The notes: generated from the letters alone by a model not told the origin. A stretch of DNA of 64,000 nt from Rickettsia hoogstraalii (GCF_000825685.1 NZ_CCXM01000001.1:558001-622000); one strand, 5' to 3'. Counted from the first letter of the stretch, positions 51,126 to 61,342 are shown. Made by a program: numbers and translations.

Positions 51126-53498
51126 TTAGTAAATCTCTTGAGACTGATCTTCTTTGCTCGGCACATAATCAAAAATATCATTATTATCGTGATTATCGAT
51201 CATATCTTCATTCTCAAGCATCTGAACATTATTGACTTTAAACGCCTCCATAACTGTGCCGCTTGGTGTAATTTTACCGGTTGCTCTATCTACGGCGATT
51301 AGCTTAATTGAATCTGGAACTTTGAAAGGCAGCGATGGCTCATCCTTATAAGCATTACTCATAAAATCAATAAAAATCGGCAATACTACGTTTGAACCTG
51401 TTGCTCTTTTTCCAAGCTCTTTCGGTGTATCATAGCCAACATAGCTACCGACTACTATTTTGGGTGTAAAACCTACAAACCATGTATCTTTACTATCGTT
51501 ACTAGTACCGGTTTTTCCACCGATAATTTTCCCTAACTTCTTCGCAGCATAGCCAGTACCTCTATCTATTGCTCCGGTTAAAAACGAAGTAATTTGATAA
51601 TCGCTAGCTTCATCCGTAACTCTATAAATATCTTCTTTCGGTATTTCTAATATTGCGATATCTAAATTGCTATCCGAAACATTACAAGAAAGACATTCTC
51701 TATTATCTCGCCTATAAATAATTTTACCGTTACGGTCTTTAATTAATTCTACAAAATGAGGTTCAACTTTTTTACCGCCGTTAGCAATAATTGCATAGGC
51801 ATTAGTCATTCTGCTAAGTGTAGTTTCAATTGAACCAAGTACCATAGAGTAAACTTTTTTTGGTTCATTATTAATACCGAATCGCTTAATTATATCAACG
51901 ATTTTTGTAAGTCCTACGGCAGTTGCAACTCTTACAGTTATAAGATTACGAGATTTTTCAAGACCGGTACGCATAGTGATTTCGCCTAAAAACTTATCTT
52001 CATAATTTTTAGGACGCCAACTAGGCATACCCGGACCTTGCGAAATCTCAATAGGTCCATCGTTAAAAATCTGATTAGGTTTAACACCGTTTTCAAGGGC
52101 TACTAAATAAACAAAGGTTTTACTCAAAGAACCTGGTTGACGAAGTGCTTGAGTTACTCTATCAAATTTACTTGTGGAAAAATCATAACCGCCGACGCTT
52201 GCAAGTACCTGTCCGGTATTTGGGTTCATAACCATAATAGCACCGTTTACCTCAGGAATTTGACGAAGAGCATAGCCGTCTTTTATAGATTCAACCACTA
52301 TCACATCACCTTTTTTAAGCAAGGTCTTAACTGATTTAAGATTACTTTTTGCCCATTTCATTTCAGCAATAGGCATCTTAGATTTACTGCCGTCTATAAG
52401 TCCAATCTCTGCATGATTATCGGCTACATCTAGAACTACAGCTAATTTATACTCTAAAAGCGATGAAGGCGTAGGTAGTTTTTTTAGCTCTTCTTGCCAA
52501 TTATCAAGAGAGATATTAGCTATAGCTTTTCTAAAACCACGCCTTCTATCAAACTCCCTTAGACCTTTTCTTAAAGAGTTTTCAGCTAATTGCTGCATCT
52601 TTGCATCTAAAGAAGTAATAATAGTAAGCCCTCCGGTATAAAATTCTTCTTTACTATTTAGCATCCTAATTACTTCTTCTCGCACCTGCTGGGCATAATA
52701 ATCAGCCGTAACAGTTTCTTCTTTAGCTCGTTTACGTAAAACTATCGGGCTATCCATAGCTTCTTTCGCAGCATCTTTTGTTATATAACCATCTTCAAAC
52801 ATACGTGCTATTACATAATCACGACGAGCTTTTACTCTAGCGTAGTTTCTCTCTGGATTAAGTTCGGAAGGGGCTTTAGGCAGTGCCGCAATAAAAGCTG
52901 ATTCTGCAATAGTAAGTTCCTCTACGGATTTATTAAAATAATTTTGTGCAGCTGCCGCAATGCCATATGCACCACGACCAAAAAATGTTTGATTAAGATA
53001 TAATTCTAAGATTTGATCCTTAGTAAATACTCTTGAAATCATATAAGAAAGAATCGCTTCTTTAATCTTACGTTCAAGAGAAACTTCGTTAGTTAGCAGA
53101 AAATTTTTGACCACTTGCTGCGTAATGGTAGACGCTCCTTCCATACGCCTATGATGTAAATAATTAGATATATTTAAAAATGCCGCTCTAACTATTCCAA
53201 GTAAATCGACGCCGGGATGGTTATAGAAATTCTTATCCTCAGCTGCGATAAAACCTTCTATTAATGAACTCGGTACGCTATTAATCGGTACAAATACTCG
53301 GCGTTCAAAAGCATATTCCTCCATTAATTTACCGTCACGGGAATAAATACGCGTTACCGACGGTGGATAATAACGTGCAAGTTGTGAGTAATCAGGTAAA
53401 TCACGTGAATAGTGATATATTATATACCCCACAACCGCACAACCTATTAGAATAAGTACGGCAAAAATTTTTAAACAAAAAAATAAAGATTTGTACAT
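51126..53498 (-). CDS. mrcA: Bifunctional penicillin-binding protein 1A
   Basis: Inner-membrane peptidoglycan glycosyltransferase/transpeptidase, 790 aa. It has an N-terminal anchor (LFFCLKIFAVLILIGCAVVGYIIYHY), the GT51 motif IAAEDKNFYNHPG, and QQVVKNFLLTNE. The transpeptidase domain has SLSK in RQPGSLSKTF, the SRN site in LEKSRNLITV, and KTG in GGKTGTSNDSKDTWFVG. Rickettsiae make a thin peptidoglycan. The ankyrin pseudogene ends 4 bases before its ATG. Confidence 0.96.
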   Translation of the reverse strand: MYKSLFFCLKIFAVLILIGCAVVGYIIYHYSRDLPDYSQLARYYPPSVTRIYSRDGKLMEEYAFERRVFVPINSVPSSLIEGFIAAEDKNFYNHPGVDLLGIVRAAFLNISNYLHHRRMEGASTITQQVVKNFLLTNEVSLERKIKEAILSYMISRVFTKDQILELYLNQTFFGRGAYGIAAAAQNYFNKSVEELTIAESAFIAALPKAPSELNPERNYARVKARRDYVIARMFEDGYITKDAAKEAMDSPIVLRKRAKEETVTADYYAQQVREEVIRMLNSKEEFYTGGLTIITSLDAKMQQLAENSLRKGLREFDRRRGFRKAIANISLDNWQEELKKLPTPSSLLEYKLAVVLDVADNHAEIGLIDGSKSKMPIAEMKWAKSNLKSVKTLLKKGDVIVVESIKDGYALRQIPEVNGAIMVMNPNTGQVLASVGGYDFSTSKFDRVTQALRQPGSLSKTFVYLVALENGVKPNQIFNDGPIEISQGPGMPSWRPKNYEDKFLGEITMRTGLEKSRNLITVRVATAVGLTKIVDIIKRFGINNEPKKVYSMVLGSIETTLSRMTNAYAIIANGGKKVEPHFVELIKDRNGKIIYRRDNRECLSCNVSDSNLDIAILEIPKEDIYRVTDEASDYQITSFLTGAIDRGTGYAAKKLGKIIGGKTGTSNDSKDTWFVGFTPKIVVGSYVGYDTPKELGKRATGSNVVLPIFIDFMSNAYKDEPSLPFKVPDSIKLIAVDRATGKITPSGTVMEAFKVNNVQMLENEDMIDNHDNNDIFDYVPSKEDQSQEIY

Positions 53499-53501
53499 GA
53501 C

Positions 53502-55029
53502 TTACTTAGATATCCCCATAGATTTAGAATTACTTTTTGAGTACATATCCGGCACAGCGACAGGAGTATTTGTAATGCTTTGTTCTTCTGAGGCATATTT
53601 TGTAATTAACAAAATTATATCTTTACTCTTTGTTGACATTGCGGCTTGTAACGGTGTAGTACCATCCTTAGAATTAGCTTTATTCGGATCGGCACCCGCT
53701 TCTAATAGAACTTCTGCTATATCTGTTTGATTATTCTTAACTGCCCGTAATAATAAAGTACTACCATCCTTAGCAGGTATGTCTATATCAATATTTAATA
53801 TATTTAATAGTATTCGGAGTTACACTTGTTCCTGCTTCTAATAGTGTTTTTACTACCTCTGTATGTCTTTCTTGAGCAGCAAGCATTAAAGGAAATACAC
53901 TTTCAGAGTTTGCTTTATCTACGTCTGCTCCCTCTTCTAACAGAATCTTTACTACCTCTGCATGCCCTCCATAAGCAGCAAACATTAAAGAAGAGAGACC
54001 CTTAAAGTTTGCTTTATCTACATCTACTCCTGCTTCTAATAAAACCTTTACTACCTCTGTACCCCCCTGCTCAGCAGCAGATGTTAAAAGAGTGACTCCG
54101 AATATATCACTATTATTTAAATCTACTCCATGCTGTTTAATATTGAGTAGATACTGCTTAAGTATATCAATATCTTGATTTTCAATTTTATTACATAAAT
54201 AAACTGTCATGCCTAGTGCTAGACTTTTTGCTTCTTCATCACTAACTTCAATTTTCACTTCATCAGATCCTTTAAAGTTAGATTTAAAATATCCCTGATC
54301 TTTTACTTTTTTAAATTCTCTACTATTTTCAATTTTTCTAATATCTTCTGCAATAAAATCAGTAAAGACAACAGTTAAATCATTAATAGCTTTAAATCTT
54401 TTAACAATATCTTTTAATATTTCTGGTTTTAAGGTTCGAGCATTTTTTAAGTGGATAGCATCTTTTTTATCAGAGGTCGGATTAAAATTAAATGTTGAAG
54501 TTTGAAAAGCATATTTCTGCTCTTCAACCCATCGAGCATAACTATCCTTTTTAGGGTTCTCTAAATAATTTTCTAACGATTTCTTTATAGTATAACCTCC
54601 TAACATTAAGAATGAACTATTCTTAGAATCAACATGCGTAATTAAACTGTTATTTTTTCCTAAAATATGTGCTGCTTTAACTCCCTCCATAACAAGACCA
54701 TAAATGCCATTCTCCTCTTAATTCTTTCTTACCTGAATGCTTAACTAAAGTATTTTTTTAACTCCTTTAAAAAGTCTTCTGTCTTAACAATAGAAGATGA
54801 TTCCATTTGTTGCTTTTGTTCATCTCGTTTACCATGAGCATCAATATCAATACGAAAATTATCTGCAAGTGTAATCCCTTGAAGCTTTTTGTTAATTAAA
54901 TCTAACGTTACATCGCTTTCTCTATCACCAATACATAATACTCCTTCTTTATTAGCGAACTCTTTATAATACACTATTGGACAAACCAAACCCAATAATA
55001 ATAATTTCTCTAATTGAAGTTTCTAGCAT
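53502..55029 (-). pseudogene. Ankyrin-repeat protein with a possible clan CD cysteine-protease-like front, frameshifted
   Basis: Three minus-strand open pieces join at frame breaks. Piece one (to 54741) has FRIDIDAHGKRDEQ; the next frame reads WHLWSCYGG (Cys codon at 54692-54694), then VKAAHILGKNNSLITHVDS in the third. Four ankyrin repeats follow (GVTLLTSAAEQGGTEVVKVLLEAGVDVDKAN, GLSSLMFAAYGGHAEVVKILLEEGADVDKAN and others), with a further break near 53800 and an end of TNTPVAVPDMYSKSNSKSMGISK. Two of the breaks sit on a run of seven A and on GGAGGG. His-Gly followed about 47 residues later by Cys-x-Gly-Gly is the layout of caspase-like enzymes. Ankyrin proteins of rickettsiae are often secreted effectors. 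The function is inference. Confidence 0.75.
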
Positions 55030-55041
55030 AAAATTACCTTA

Positions 55042-56379
55042 TTAAAATATTTCGCCGGTTAAACTATTAAGTGAAGCCTTAGTAATTTTTACATCAATGA
55101 TTTTACTAAGTAAAGATTTATTAGGGTTTTGGATATATACAGACTGCATGTATGGAGTTTTACCTATTATTTGATCATCGAATTTACCACTACGATCAAA
55201 TAGAACTTTCATAGTACTACCGACACAACTTTCATTAAAAGCTAGTTGCTGAGCCATGAGTTCTTTTTGCAATATAGTTAATCTCTCTGATTTTATGTGT
55301 TCCGGAACTTGATCTATTCTAGTTGCACCTGGCGTACCGGGACGAGGACTATATTTAAACGAATAGCACTGACCGTATTTTACTCTGCAGACCAAATCTA
55401 AAGTATCCTCAAAATCTTCATCTGTTTCACCGGGAAAACCGACAATAAAATCAGAGGATAAAACTATATCGGACCTTGCTTCTCTTAAGCGATTAATTAT
55501 ATCAAAATAATAATCCCGATCATGCTTACGGTTCATGGCTTTTAATATTTTATTTGAACCTGATTGCACCGGAAGATGTAAAAACGGCATTAATTTAGGT
55601 TCAGTGCCGTGCAGTTTTATTAGATCATCTGTCATATCTATCGGGTGTGATGTCATATAACGCAATCTCTCTAAATTTGGAATTTGTGCTAGATGTCTCA
55701 GTAAATCGGCAAGACTAAATATTTTATCTGCAGGACCTTTACCGTGATATGCATTGACATTTTGTCCAAGTAGCATAATTTCTTTAGCACCGCTGCTAAC
55801 TACTTTTAATGCTTCTCTGTAAACCTGTTCTACGTTCCTTGAAAATTCAGCTCCTCTTGTATAAGGTACTACGCAGAAAGTGCAAAATTTATCGCACCCC
55901 TCTTGCACCGATATAAAGCTACTAGCTCCTTGCGGATATAATTGTTCCGGTAAATTATCAAATTTTGCTTCTTCAACAAAATCAAGATCGATTAAATGTT
56001 TTTCGTGTCTAACGACTTTTGAGATTAATTCCGGTAGGTTGTAATAAGATTGCGGACCGACAACAATATCGACATAAGGAGTTCTTGAGAAAATCTCTTC
56101 ACCTTCCGCCTGAGCAACACAGCCTGCTACAACTATTATTGCAGAGTTTAAGCCTTGTTTTTTTCTCGTATCTTGTAGTTTCTTAATACGACCGAGTTCA
56201 GAATAAATTTTCTCGGCTGCTTTCTCTCTGATATGACAGGTATTTAGGATAATAACATCAGCTTCTTCAATATTTTCCGTAGGTTCATAACCAAAAGGAT
56301 AAAGCAAATCCTGCATCTTAACGGAGTCGTAAACATTCATCTGACAGCCGTAGGTCTTAATATAAAGCTTCTTACTCAT
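55042..56379 (-). CDS. miaB: tRNA-2-methylthio-N6-dimethylallyladenosine synthase
   Basis: A 445 aa radical SAM enzyme that adds the methylthio group to i6A37 of tRNA. The N-terminal cluster-binding Cys are in [19 protein letters not shown] and AGCVAQAEG. The radical SAM motif is [16 protein letters not shown] domain ends the protein. It needs SAM, which must be imported here because metK is broken. The next gene downstream on the same strand is the broken ankyrin gene, 12 bases away. Confidence 0.97.
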   Translation of the reverse strand: MSKKLYIKTYGCQMNVYDSVKMQDLLYPFGYEPTENIEEADVIILNTCHIREKAAEKIYSELGRIKKLQDTRKKQGLNSAIIVVAGCVAQAEGEEIFSRTPYVDIVVGPQSYYNLPELISKVVRHEKHLIDLDFVEEAKFDNLPEQLYPQGASSFISVQEGCDKFCTFCVVPYTRGAEFSRNVEQVYREALKVVSSGAKEIMLLGQNVNAYHGKGPADKIFSLADLLRHLAQIPNLERLRYMTSHPIDMTDDLIKLHGTEPKLMPFLHLPVQSGSNKILKAMNRKHDRDYYFDIINRLREARSDIVLSSDFIVGFPGETDEDFEDTLDLVCRVKYGQCYSFKYSPRPGTPGATRIDQVPEHIKSERLTILQKELMAQQLAFNESCVGSTMKVLFDRSGKFDDQIIGKTPYMQSVYIQNPNKSLLSKIIDVKITKASLNSLTGEIF

Positions 56380-56458
56380 AAAATTTTTAATATTATAAAA
56401 AGTTCTATACTATACTATATTTAGATAATTTTATCAAATTTTAAATAAACCGAAAACA

Positions 56459-56640
56459 CTATCCATCTGCTCTTCTTAACTTAATTAATTCATCTACTAG
56501 AGAAATTTTTTCTCCTATAGTATCTATATAATCTTGCACTTTTGTTTGTAATTTTGCTAAAGCTTGATTTGGAGTAGTAATACAAATCATACTTTCTTTT
56601 TTATGGGCTTTATCTTTTATTTTCTTTTTTGCTATATTAG
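56459..56640 (-). other. Possible gene remnant (antitoxin-like tail)
   Basis: On the minus strand the sequence reads IAKKKIKDKAHKKES, ITTPNQALAKLQTKVQDYIDTIGEKISLVDELIKLRRADG and then TAG at 56459-56461. An ATG near the middle would give only 43 aa. The charged helical ending resembles the tail of a small regulatory or antitoxin protein, but I cannot name it. The rest of the 456-base gap (56380-56835) shows only AT-rich sequence. Confidence 0.3.
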
Positions 56641-56835
56641 TAATACTTTATAATGAATAGTATTTTTATCAAATAAGGATAAACATACCATATTATTTTT
56701 TATTTATAAATTCAGCTAAGCTTTAAACTAACTTCTTGACGTATTAATCTTATCCATATAAATTTACATGGATAATGACTAAGTTGAGATGTGATTGAGC
56801 GTTTTTTAGCAAAAGAAATTGAATTTAAAATATTA

Positions 56836-57700
56836 TTATTTATTAATTCTTGCTGTGCAGATTTTTTCGGTGATTTCTTTTAATTTTTCTATTCTCTCAA
56901 TAAGATAAAGTAGCTGTTCTTTTGTAATTTTATAATTTTTATCATATCTTGCTTTAACATATGCTTCTTTTAGTAACTTAAAACATTCTTTTTGCTCAGA
57001 AGTTGCTATAGGAAAAACTTGCAATAAATCATTATTATAATTTTTTTCCCCAATTTTTTTATATCATGTAATTTCGGCTTGTAATTAGAAAAAACTAGTA
57101 AAATAGTGCTGTAAAGACTTTCGGTAGCTTGATGTAACAAGAAAGCTGCTATGGAATTTTGATTTCTTTGTAAAAAATCATTTGCTCCTAATAAAAAACC
57201 TCTTCCTCTATCAAACCATTCTTCATAGTAATCTTTAGCAATTTCTTTCATCTCGCTCCAAGGTAAATCTTTAGCTTCGCTAAGCATAAATTCCTTGCTA
57301 TCATATAAAAGAACGCCTTCTTTTTTTATATCCGTATAAAAATAACGTCCTTTTTCTAGCTGCCTATTTATTTCCTCTATTGACTCAAGAATTATAGATA
57401 TCTCTGAATCATATAGGATAATCTGGTCTTTTATTACTCCGTTTTTTCTAATCTCTTATATATTTTATTTTCTAATCTTAAAGCAGCGAGTCCTTTATAT
57501 TTACCTTTTTTCAGGATTATCAAAATATCGGTATCGCTATGATAGCCGTTAGGTAGATCGCGTACCCAATCGCCTCTAGCAAAAGAGCCGTACAAGATAA
57601 TCATAGCAATTTTATCCTGTGCAATATCTAAAATCTGCTGCACTATAAAATTAAGCTTTGCTCTAATTTTAAAAGAACGTTCGGGTAAGGTGGTTTTCAT
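56836..57700 (-). pseudogene. MNT-HEPN nucleotidyltransferase fusion, frameshifted
   Basis: The first piece (57434-57700) is a minimal nucleotidyltransferase with GSFARGDW and the metal-binding SDTDILII. After a shift at a run of A the frame continues (LYDSEISIILESIEEINRQLEKGRYFYTDIKKEGVLLYDSKEFMLSEAKD) into a HEPN domain: FLLHQATESLYSTILLV and YKPKLHDIKKL. Another shift near 57030 leads into NNDLLQVFPIATSEQKECFKLLKEAYVKARYDKNYKITKEQL and the end at 56836. As one chain of about 285 codons it would be an MNT-HEPN fusion, related to HepT/MntA toxin-antitoxin systems. Both shifts fall at homopolymers. Confidence 0.8.
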
Positions 57701-57715
57701 TTAAATATCTATATT

Positions 57716-58588
57716 TTATATTTCTGCTTTTAGCTTTTTTATTTCTTCTATGGATATTCCTGTCATCTCATGTATTTCTTCTATAGGTATTTTTTTAGTT
57801 AGCATTTTCTTTATTATTTCAATTTTTCCCTTCTCTATGCCTTTCTCTATCCCTTTCTCTATGCCCTTTTCTATACCCTTCTCCATACCGGCATTAAACT
57901 TTTCTTCAAACTTGTCTATTTCTTGTTGTATAGCCATTTCAGTCCTAAAATAATCATCATGCTCTTGGTCTGTCCATTTATATTGCTCTAAACTTGCATA
58001 TGCCGATAACACAATTTCATTTTTAATTTCTTTTGGCGGTTCTTGTTCTTGCGAAGCATATTTTAATAAATGCAACCATTCATCGGTATCATCTTTAAGA
58101 TCATTTTTTTTAAATTTTCCTAATTCAATAAATACATAAGTTAATGAAAATAAATATTGTTTATGGGTATTGCTTTCTTTTATATAATGATAGCTAATAT
58201 ACGGCAATTCATCACGCAAAGCTTTTGTTCCTATGATAGCAATTATTACTACCGGCAATAAATCCTTATGTTTCATACCCTTCTTAATTTGGCTAACGTA
58301 GGTATAACAACCGTAAAGCTGCGTTCTATTAAGATAATCTTTCTCCATTTTACGCTGCATTTCGATTATATACCATCTACCGGTTTCATCTTTAACTTTT
58401 AGATCGAATAAACTTCTTTTCCCTTCAAGAAATAAAGGCAATTGTTCAGTAGTTATATAGCTTAAATCTATGATTCTATCTCCTTTCGATAACCTAAGAA
58501 GAGAGTTCAATAAATTTATTAATTTTACTTTATCACTAAATAATTTTTTAAATGCGACATCATTTGTACCGTCTAAATATCTTTGCAT
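57716..58588 (-). CDS. Rpn-family PD-(D/E)XK nuclease/putative transposase
   Basis: A 290 aa protein of the same broad family as the gene at 37119, but not close to it. It begins YLDGTNDVAFKKLFSD. The nuclease core is SLFDLKVKDETGRWYIIEMQ, with Asp and Glu-x-Gln in place, followed by NRTQLYGCYTYVSQIKKG. The tail has a tandem EKGI repeat (about residues 234-253), then IPIEEIHEMTGISIEEIKKLK, which resembles the end of the other copy. An intact gene among remnants. Confidence 0.88.
   Translation of the reverse strand: MQRYLDGTNDVAFKKLFSDKVKLINLLNSLLRLSKGDRIIDLSYITTEQLPLFLEGKRSLFDLKVKDETGRWYIIEMQRKMEKDYLNRTQLYGCYTYVSQIKKGMKHKDLLPVVIIAIIGTKALRDELPYISYHYIKESNTHKQYLFSLTYVFIELGKFKKNDLKDDTDEWLHLLKYASQEQEPPKEIKNEIVLSAYASLEQYKWTDQEHDDYFRTEMAIQQEIDKFEEKFNAGMEKGIEKGIEKGIEKGIEKGKIEIIKKMLTKKIPIEEIHEMTGISIEEIKKLKAEI
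57828..57885. repeat. 12-base tandem repeat coding for EKGI
   Basis: About five 12-base units encode GMEKGIEKGIEKGIEKGIEKG on the minus strand. The third positions differ between units, so it is not a fresh expansion. Confidence 0.85.
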
Positions 58589-58671
58589 AAATAATTATAT
58601 CTTTAGTGAGTTTTTATATATAGCAAATTAATCTCAGATAGTAAACTACTTTTACAATTTATTATCGATAT

Positions 58672-58819
58672 TAGACTTCTTGCATAACTTATCTTATAAA
58701 GAGGAATCCCTCAGGAAACACGGAAGTACTTGCCACCGCAGCATATATAAATATGTGAGGATGCGAGTAGCGGATTGACGTACAAATTACCTTTAGAAGG
58801 AGGTTATGCAAGAAGTCTA
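58672..58819. repeat. Family C-related element with 19-base terminal inverted repeats
   Basis: TAGACTTCTTGCATAACTT (58672) and AGGTTATGCAAGAAGTCTA (to 58819) match at 18 of 19. The core ACCGCAGCATATATAAATATGTGAGGATGCG matches the family C core. The SH3 gene's stop codon begins at the next base. It fills most of the 231-base gap. Confidence 0.85.
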
Positions 58820-59299
58820 TTAATACCTATCATTATCATCATATACTCCCCAAATTACTTTCTTGGAAATCCAACCTGTGTAATTCTTACATGTAATTTG
58901 ACAGAATTGTTCTTTGCATTTTTTTAAACCGCAGCGAACCTTGGGCATTAATTTTGCTATAACTCGGCTTTTAGGGTCTGCGGATTTGGTAAGCTCTATT
59001 TCCTTATCGGAGGTAATAACTACTGATCTTTTACCTGATAAAACACTTGAATGTATCCAACCGCCTTCGCCGTTAATGTCACGTACTTGTCGCCATTGTT
59101 CGTACTCTGCAGTTATTTCTACCGGTTCGCCTTTTTTAACAAAAACCCATTCTACGGCAGATTTAGTGGTTGGTCCGCTCCTTGCATTTACTTCATTAGA
59201 TTTTATTGAAACAAATCTCGGAATAGGCAATTTTTTATTATCGGCGTTAATTGTTGTTGATAATATTATCGTAATTAAAATGATAAAAACTTTAATCAT
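58820..59299 (-). CDS. Exported bacterial SH3-domain protein
   Basis: A 159 aa protein with a signal peptide (VFIILITIILSTTINA) and two SH3b-like units: EVNARSGPTTKSAVEWVFVKKGEPVEITAEYEQWRQVRDINGEGGWIHSSVLS, then KSADPKSRVIAKLMPKVRCGLKKCKEQFCQITCKNYTGWISKKVIWGVY. Such domains often bind peptidoglycan. I chose the ATG at 59299 because the signal peptide follows directly; it overlaps the antiporter gene's end by 8 bases. The stop abuts a repeat. Confidence 0.85.
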   Translation of the reverse strand: MIKVFIILITIILSTTINADNKKLPIPRFVSIKSNEVNARSGPTTKSAVEWVFVKKGEPVEITAEYEQWRQVRDINGEGGWIHSSVLSGKRSVVITSDKEIELTKSADPKSRVIAKLMPKVRCGLKKCKEQFCQITCKNYTGWISKKVIWGVYDDNDRY

Positions 59300-61028
59300 T
59301 ATCTTCCACTTCAGATAAAGCATCCTCTTTTTTTGCTATTATATAATTACCAAGCCTAAATTGTACTTTTATTCTATTAATTTCCTGCTCGCTAATACCT
59401 ATATTTTTTAGGACTGTTCCACCTATTTGTAATCCGGTCTCATAACTTTCCGGAATAATAGTTGTGGCACCTAAATCATAAAACTCTCTAGCATTTTTTA
59501 AATTTTTTAACTTAACGACAACCGGTATATCCTGATAATTACCGCTAATTGTTTTAAGCGATTTCTTGATAGTTACTTGATTATTCATAGTAAGTATTAT
59601 AGCGAATGCTCTTTCCGTACCTAATGCTTTTAGAGTATCGGCTTGCGACACATCACCTTTAAAAACCGGTAAACCGTTTGATAGCTCTTCTTTTACTCTA
59701 TCATCATCTAAATCAAGTATTACGTAACTTATACCTTCCGCTTCCAAAACTCTTGCTACCATTTTACCGGTATTACCAAGTCCGGCAATAATAATATGGT
59801 TTGTTAAATCTCTTGCCCCAAGCTCAATCATTTGAGTCGGAGTTTTACCGAGTCCTTTATCAACTTTCTCGGCAATCTTTTTCCCTAAAGCTGCGAGTAA
59901 TGGAGTAAGTGCCATAGTAAAAGTAACTACGAGTAATAATATATCGGCAGTACTTTCTTCTAATACTCCGCTATCTTTACCTAAACTGAATAATATAAAA
60001 CCAAACTCTCCACCTTGCGATAATAATAAGCCTGAATAAAAAGCAACTCCTTTATTAAAACCGAATAAAATACAAAAAGCCGTTATGATTAAGGTTTTTA
60101 TACCTATTAAAACAATAGATAAAGTAAGAATATGAGATATTTTTTCATACATTTCTAGTGCGTCGATATTCATACCGACAGTCATGAAAAACAATCCTAA
60201 AAATAAACTTTTGAAAGGATAAATACTTTCTTCTGCCTGCAATCTAAATTCAGTTTCCGCCACTAATACTCCAGCAACAAATGCTCCTAGAGCTAAAGAC
60301 AAACCAAATGTTTCGGTAGCCCAAGCAGCAGAAAGTACTATTAACAAAGTCATTGAAATAGGTAACTCGCTTGCATTATTACTTTCTGATGAAATGAAAG
60401 AAAATACAGGACGAAGAAAAACACGACCGACAATAAATATTGTAAGTAAGGCCGTTACAGCTTTTAAGAGTGCAATACCAAGAGCCGCTGCAAGCGAAGC
60501 TTTATTGTTACCGGCAAGTAACGGAACTATCACAAGCAATGGAACTACGGCTAAATCTTGCAGTAACAGAATAGCTAAAGAAACTCTTCCTATTTGCGTT
60601 GATTGACTAAGATTTTCCTCAATAACCTGCATAACAAGTGCCGTAGATGAAAGGGCAAGACCACCACCGGTAATAATAGCCGCACTACTATTACCGTCTA
60701 TAAGTACCATTGCACCGGCAATTACTATAGCAGTCGTTAAAACTTGCAAACTACCGAGACCAAAGACATATCGTCTCATAGCTTTTAATCGCTCGAAGGA
60801 TAACTCAAGACCTATTGCAAATAATAGAAATACTACACCAAGTTCACCTAGTAACTTAGTTTGGTCATATGTTACGATTTTTAAACCGTGATCACCTATT
60901 GCAGCTCCTGCAATTAAGTAACCAAGTACCGGACTTAATCTAAGACGCTTAAGTATAGCCACGATAAAAACCGCAGTACCGAGTAAAATTATAACGTTAA
61001 TAAAAATATGATCTTTCATCTTTTCCAA
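59292..61028 (-). CDS. kefB: CPA2-family monovalent cation/proton antiporter (KefB-like)
   Basis: A 578 aa protein with an N-terminal Na+/H+ exchanger domain of about 12 spans (GYLIAGAAIGDHGLKIV, ELGVVFLLFAIGLELSFERL, LLLQDLAVVPLLVIVPLL) and a C-terminal TrkA-N/RCK domain (HIIIAGLGNTGKMVARVLEAEG) that binds a nucleotide. This is the layout of KefB/KefC, which control K+ efflux; the exact ion and any glutathione control are not shown. It overlaps rsfS and the SH3 gene, so the three probably form one transcript. Confidence 0.92.
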   Translation of the reverse strand: MEKMKDHIFINVIILLGTAVFIVAILKRLRLSPVLGYLIAGAAIGDHGLKIVTYDQTKLLGELGVVFLLFAIGLELSFERLKAMRRYVFGLGSLQVLTTAIVIAGAMVLIDGNSSAAIITGGGLALSSTALVMQVIEENLSQSTQIGRVSLAILLLQDLAVVPLLVIVPLLAGNNKASLAAALGIALLKAVTALLTIFIVGRVFLRPVFSFISSESNNASELPISMTLLIVLSAAWATETFGLSLALGAFVAGVLVAETEFRLQAEESIYPFKSLFLGLFFMTVGMNIDALEMYEKISHILTLSIVLIGIKTLIITAFCILFGFNKGVAFYSGLLLSQGGEFGFILFSLGKDSGVLEESTADILLLVVTFTMALTPLLAALGKKIAEKVDKGLGKTPTQMIELGARDLTNHIIIAGLGNTGKMVARVLEAEGISYVILDLDDDRVKEELSNGLPVFKGDVSQADTLKALGTERAFAIILTMNNQVTIKKSLKTISGNYQDIPVVVKLKNLKNAREFYDLGATTIIPESYETGLQIGGTVLKNIGISEQEINRIKVQFRLGNYIIAKKEDALSEVEDND

Positions 61029-61342
61029 ATTTCTTCTAGCTTAAAATGCTCCCGTGCTTCAGGATAAAAAATATTAATTAAAATAGTACCTGCATCTATT
61101 AGTACCCACTCTGATTTACCAAGCCCCTCAATATTACTATTTATACCGGCATTATTTTTTAATTCTAAAGCTACATATTCAGCAATTGCTCCAACATTTT
61201 TAGTCGAACGACCGCTAGCAAATATAATATAATCAGCTAATTTATGTTTTCCTGTTAAATCAATTACCTCAATATCTTCTGCTTTTTTCTCACTTAAACA
61301 TTCTAAGATAAATAATTTTAATTCTTCAGTTTCTTTTTTCAT
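61016..61342 (-). CDS. rsfS: Ribosome silencing factor RsfS (Iojap family)
   Basis: A 108 aa protein that blocks joining of ribosome subunits by binding L14 under starvation. The conserved core is KLADYIIFASGRSTKNVGAIAEYVALELKNN and SEWVLIDAGTILINIFYPEAREHFKLEEIW. It overlaps the antiporter gene by 13 bases and heads the run. The 141-base gap to bolA is divergent and has no obvious repeat. Confidence 0.95.
   Translation of the reverse strand: MKKETEELKLFILECLSEKKAEDIEVIDLTGKHKLADYIIFASGRSTKNVGAIAEYVALELKNNAGINSNIEGLGKSEWVLIDAGTILINIFYPEAREHFKLEEIWKR

Noticed and set aside
57828..57885. Regular 12-base units as a possible CRISPR or satellite
   Set aside because: Units are contiguous without spacers and encode EKGI within an Rpn gene.
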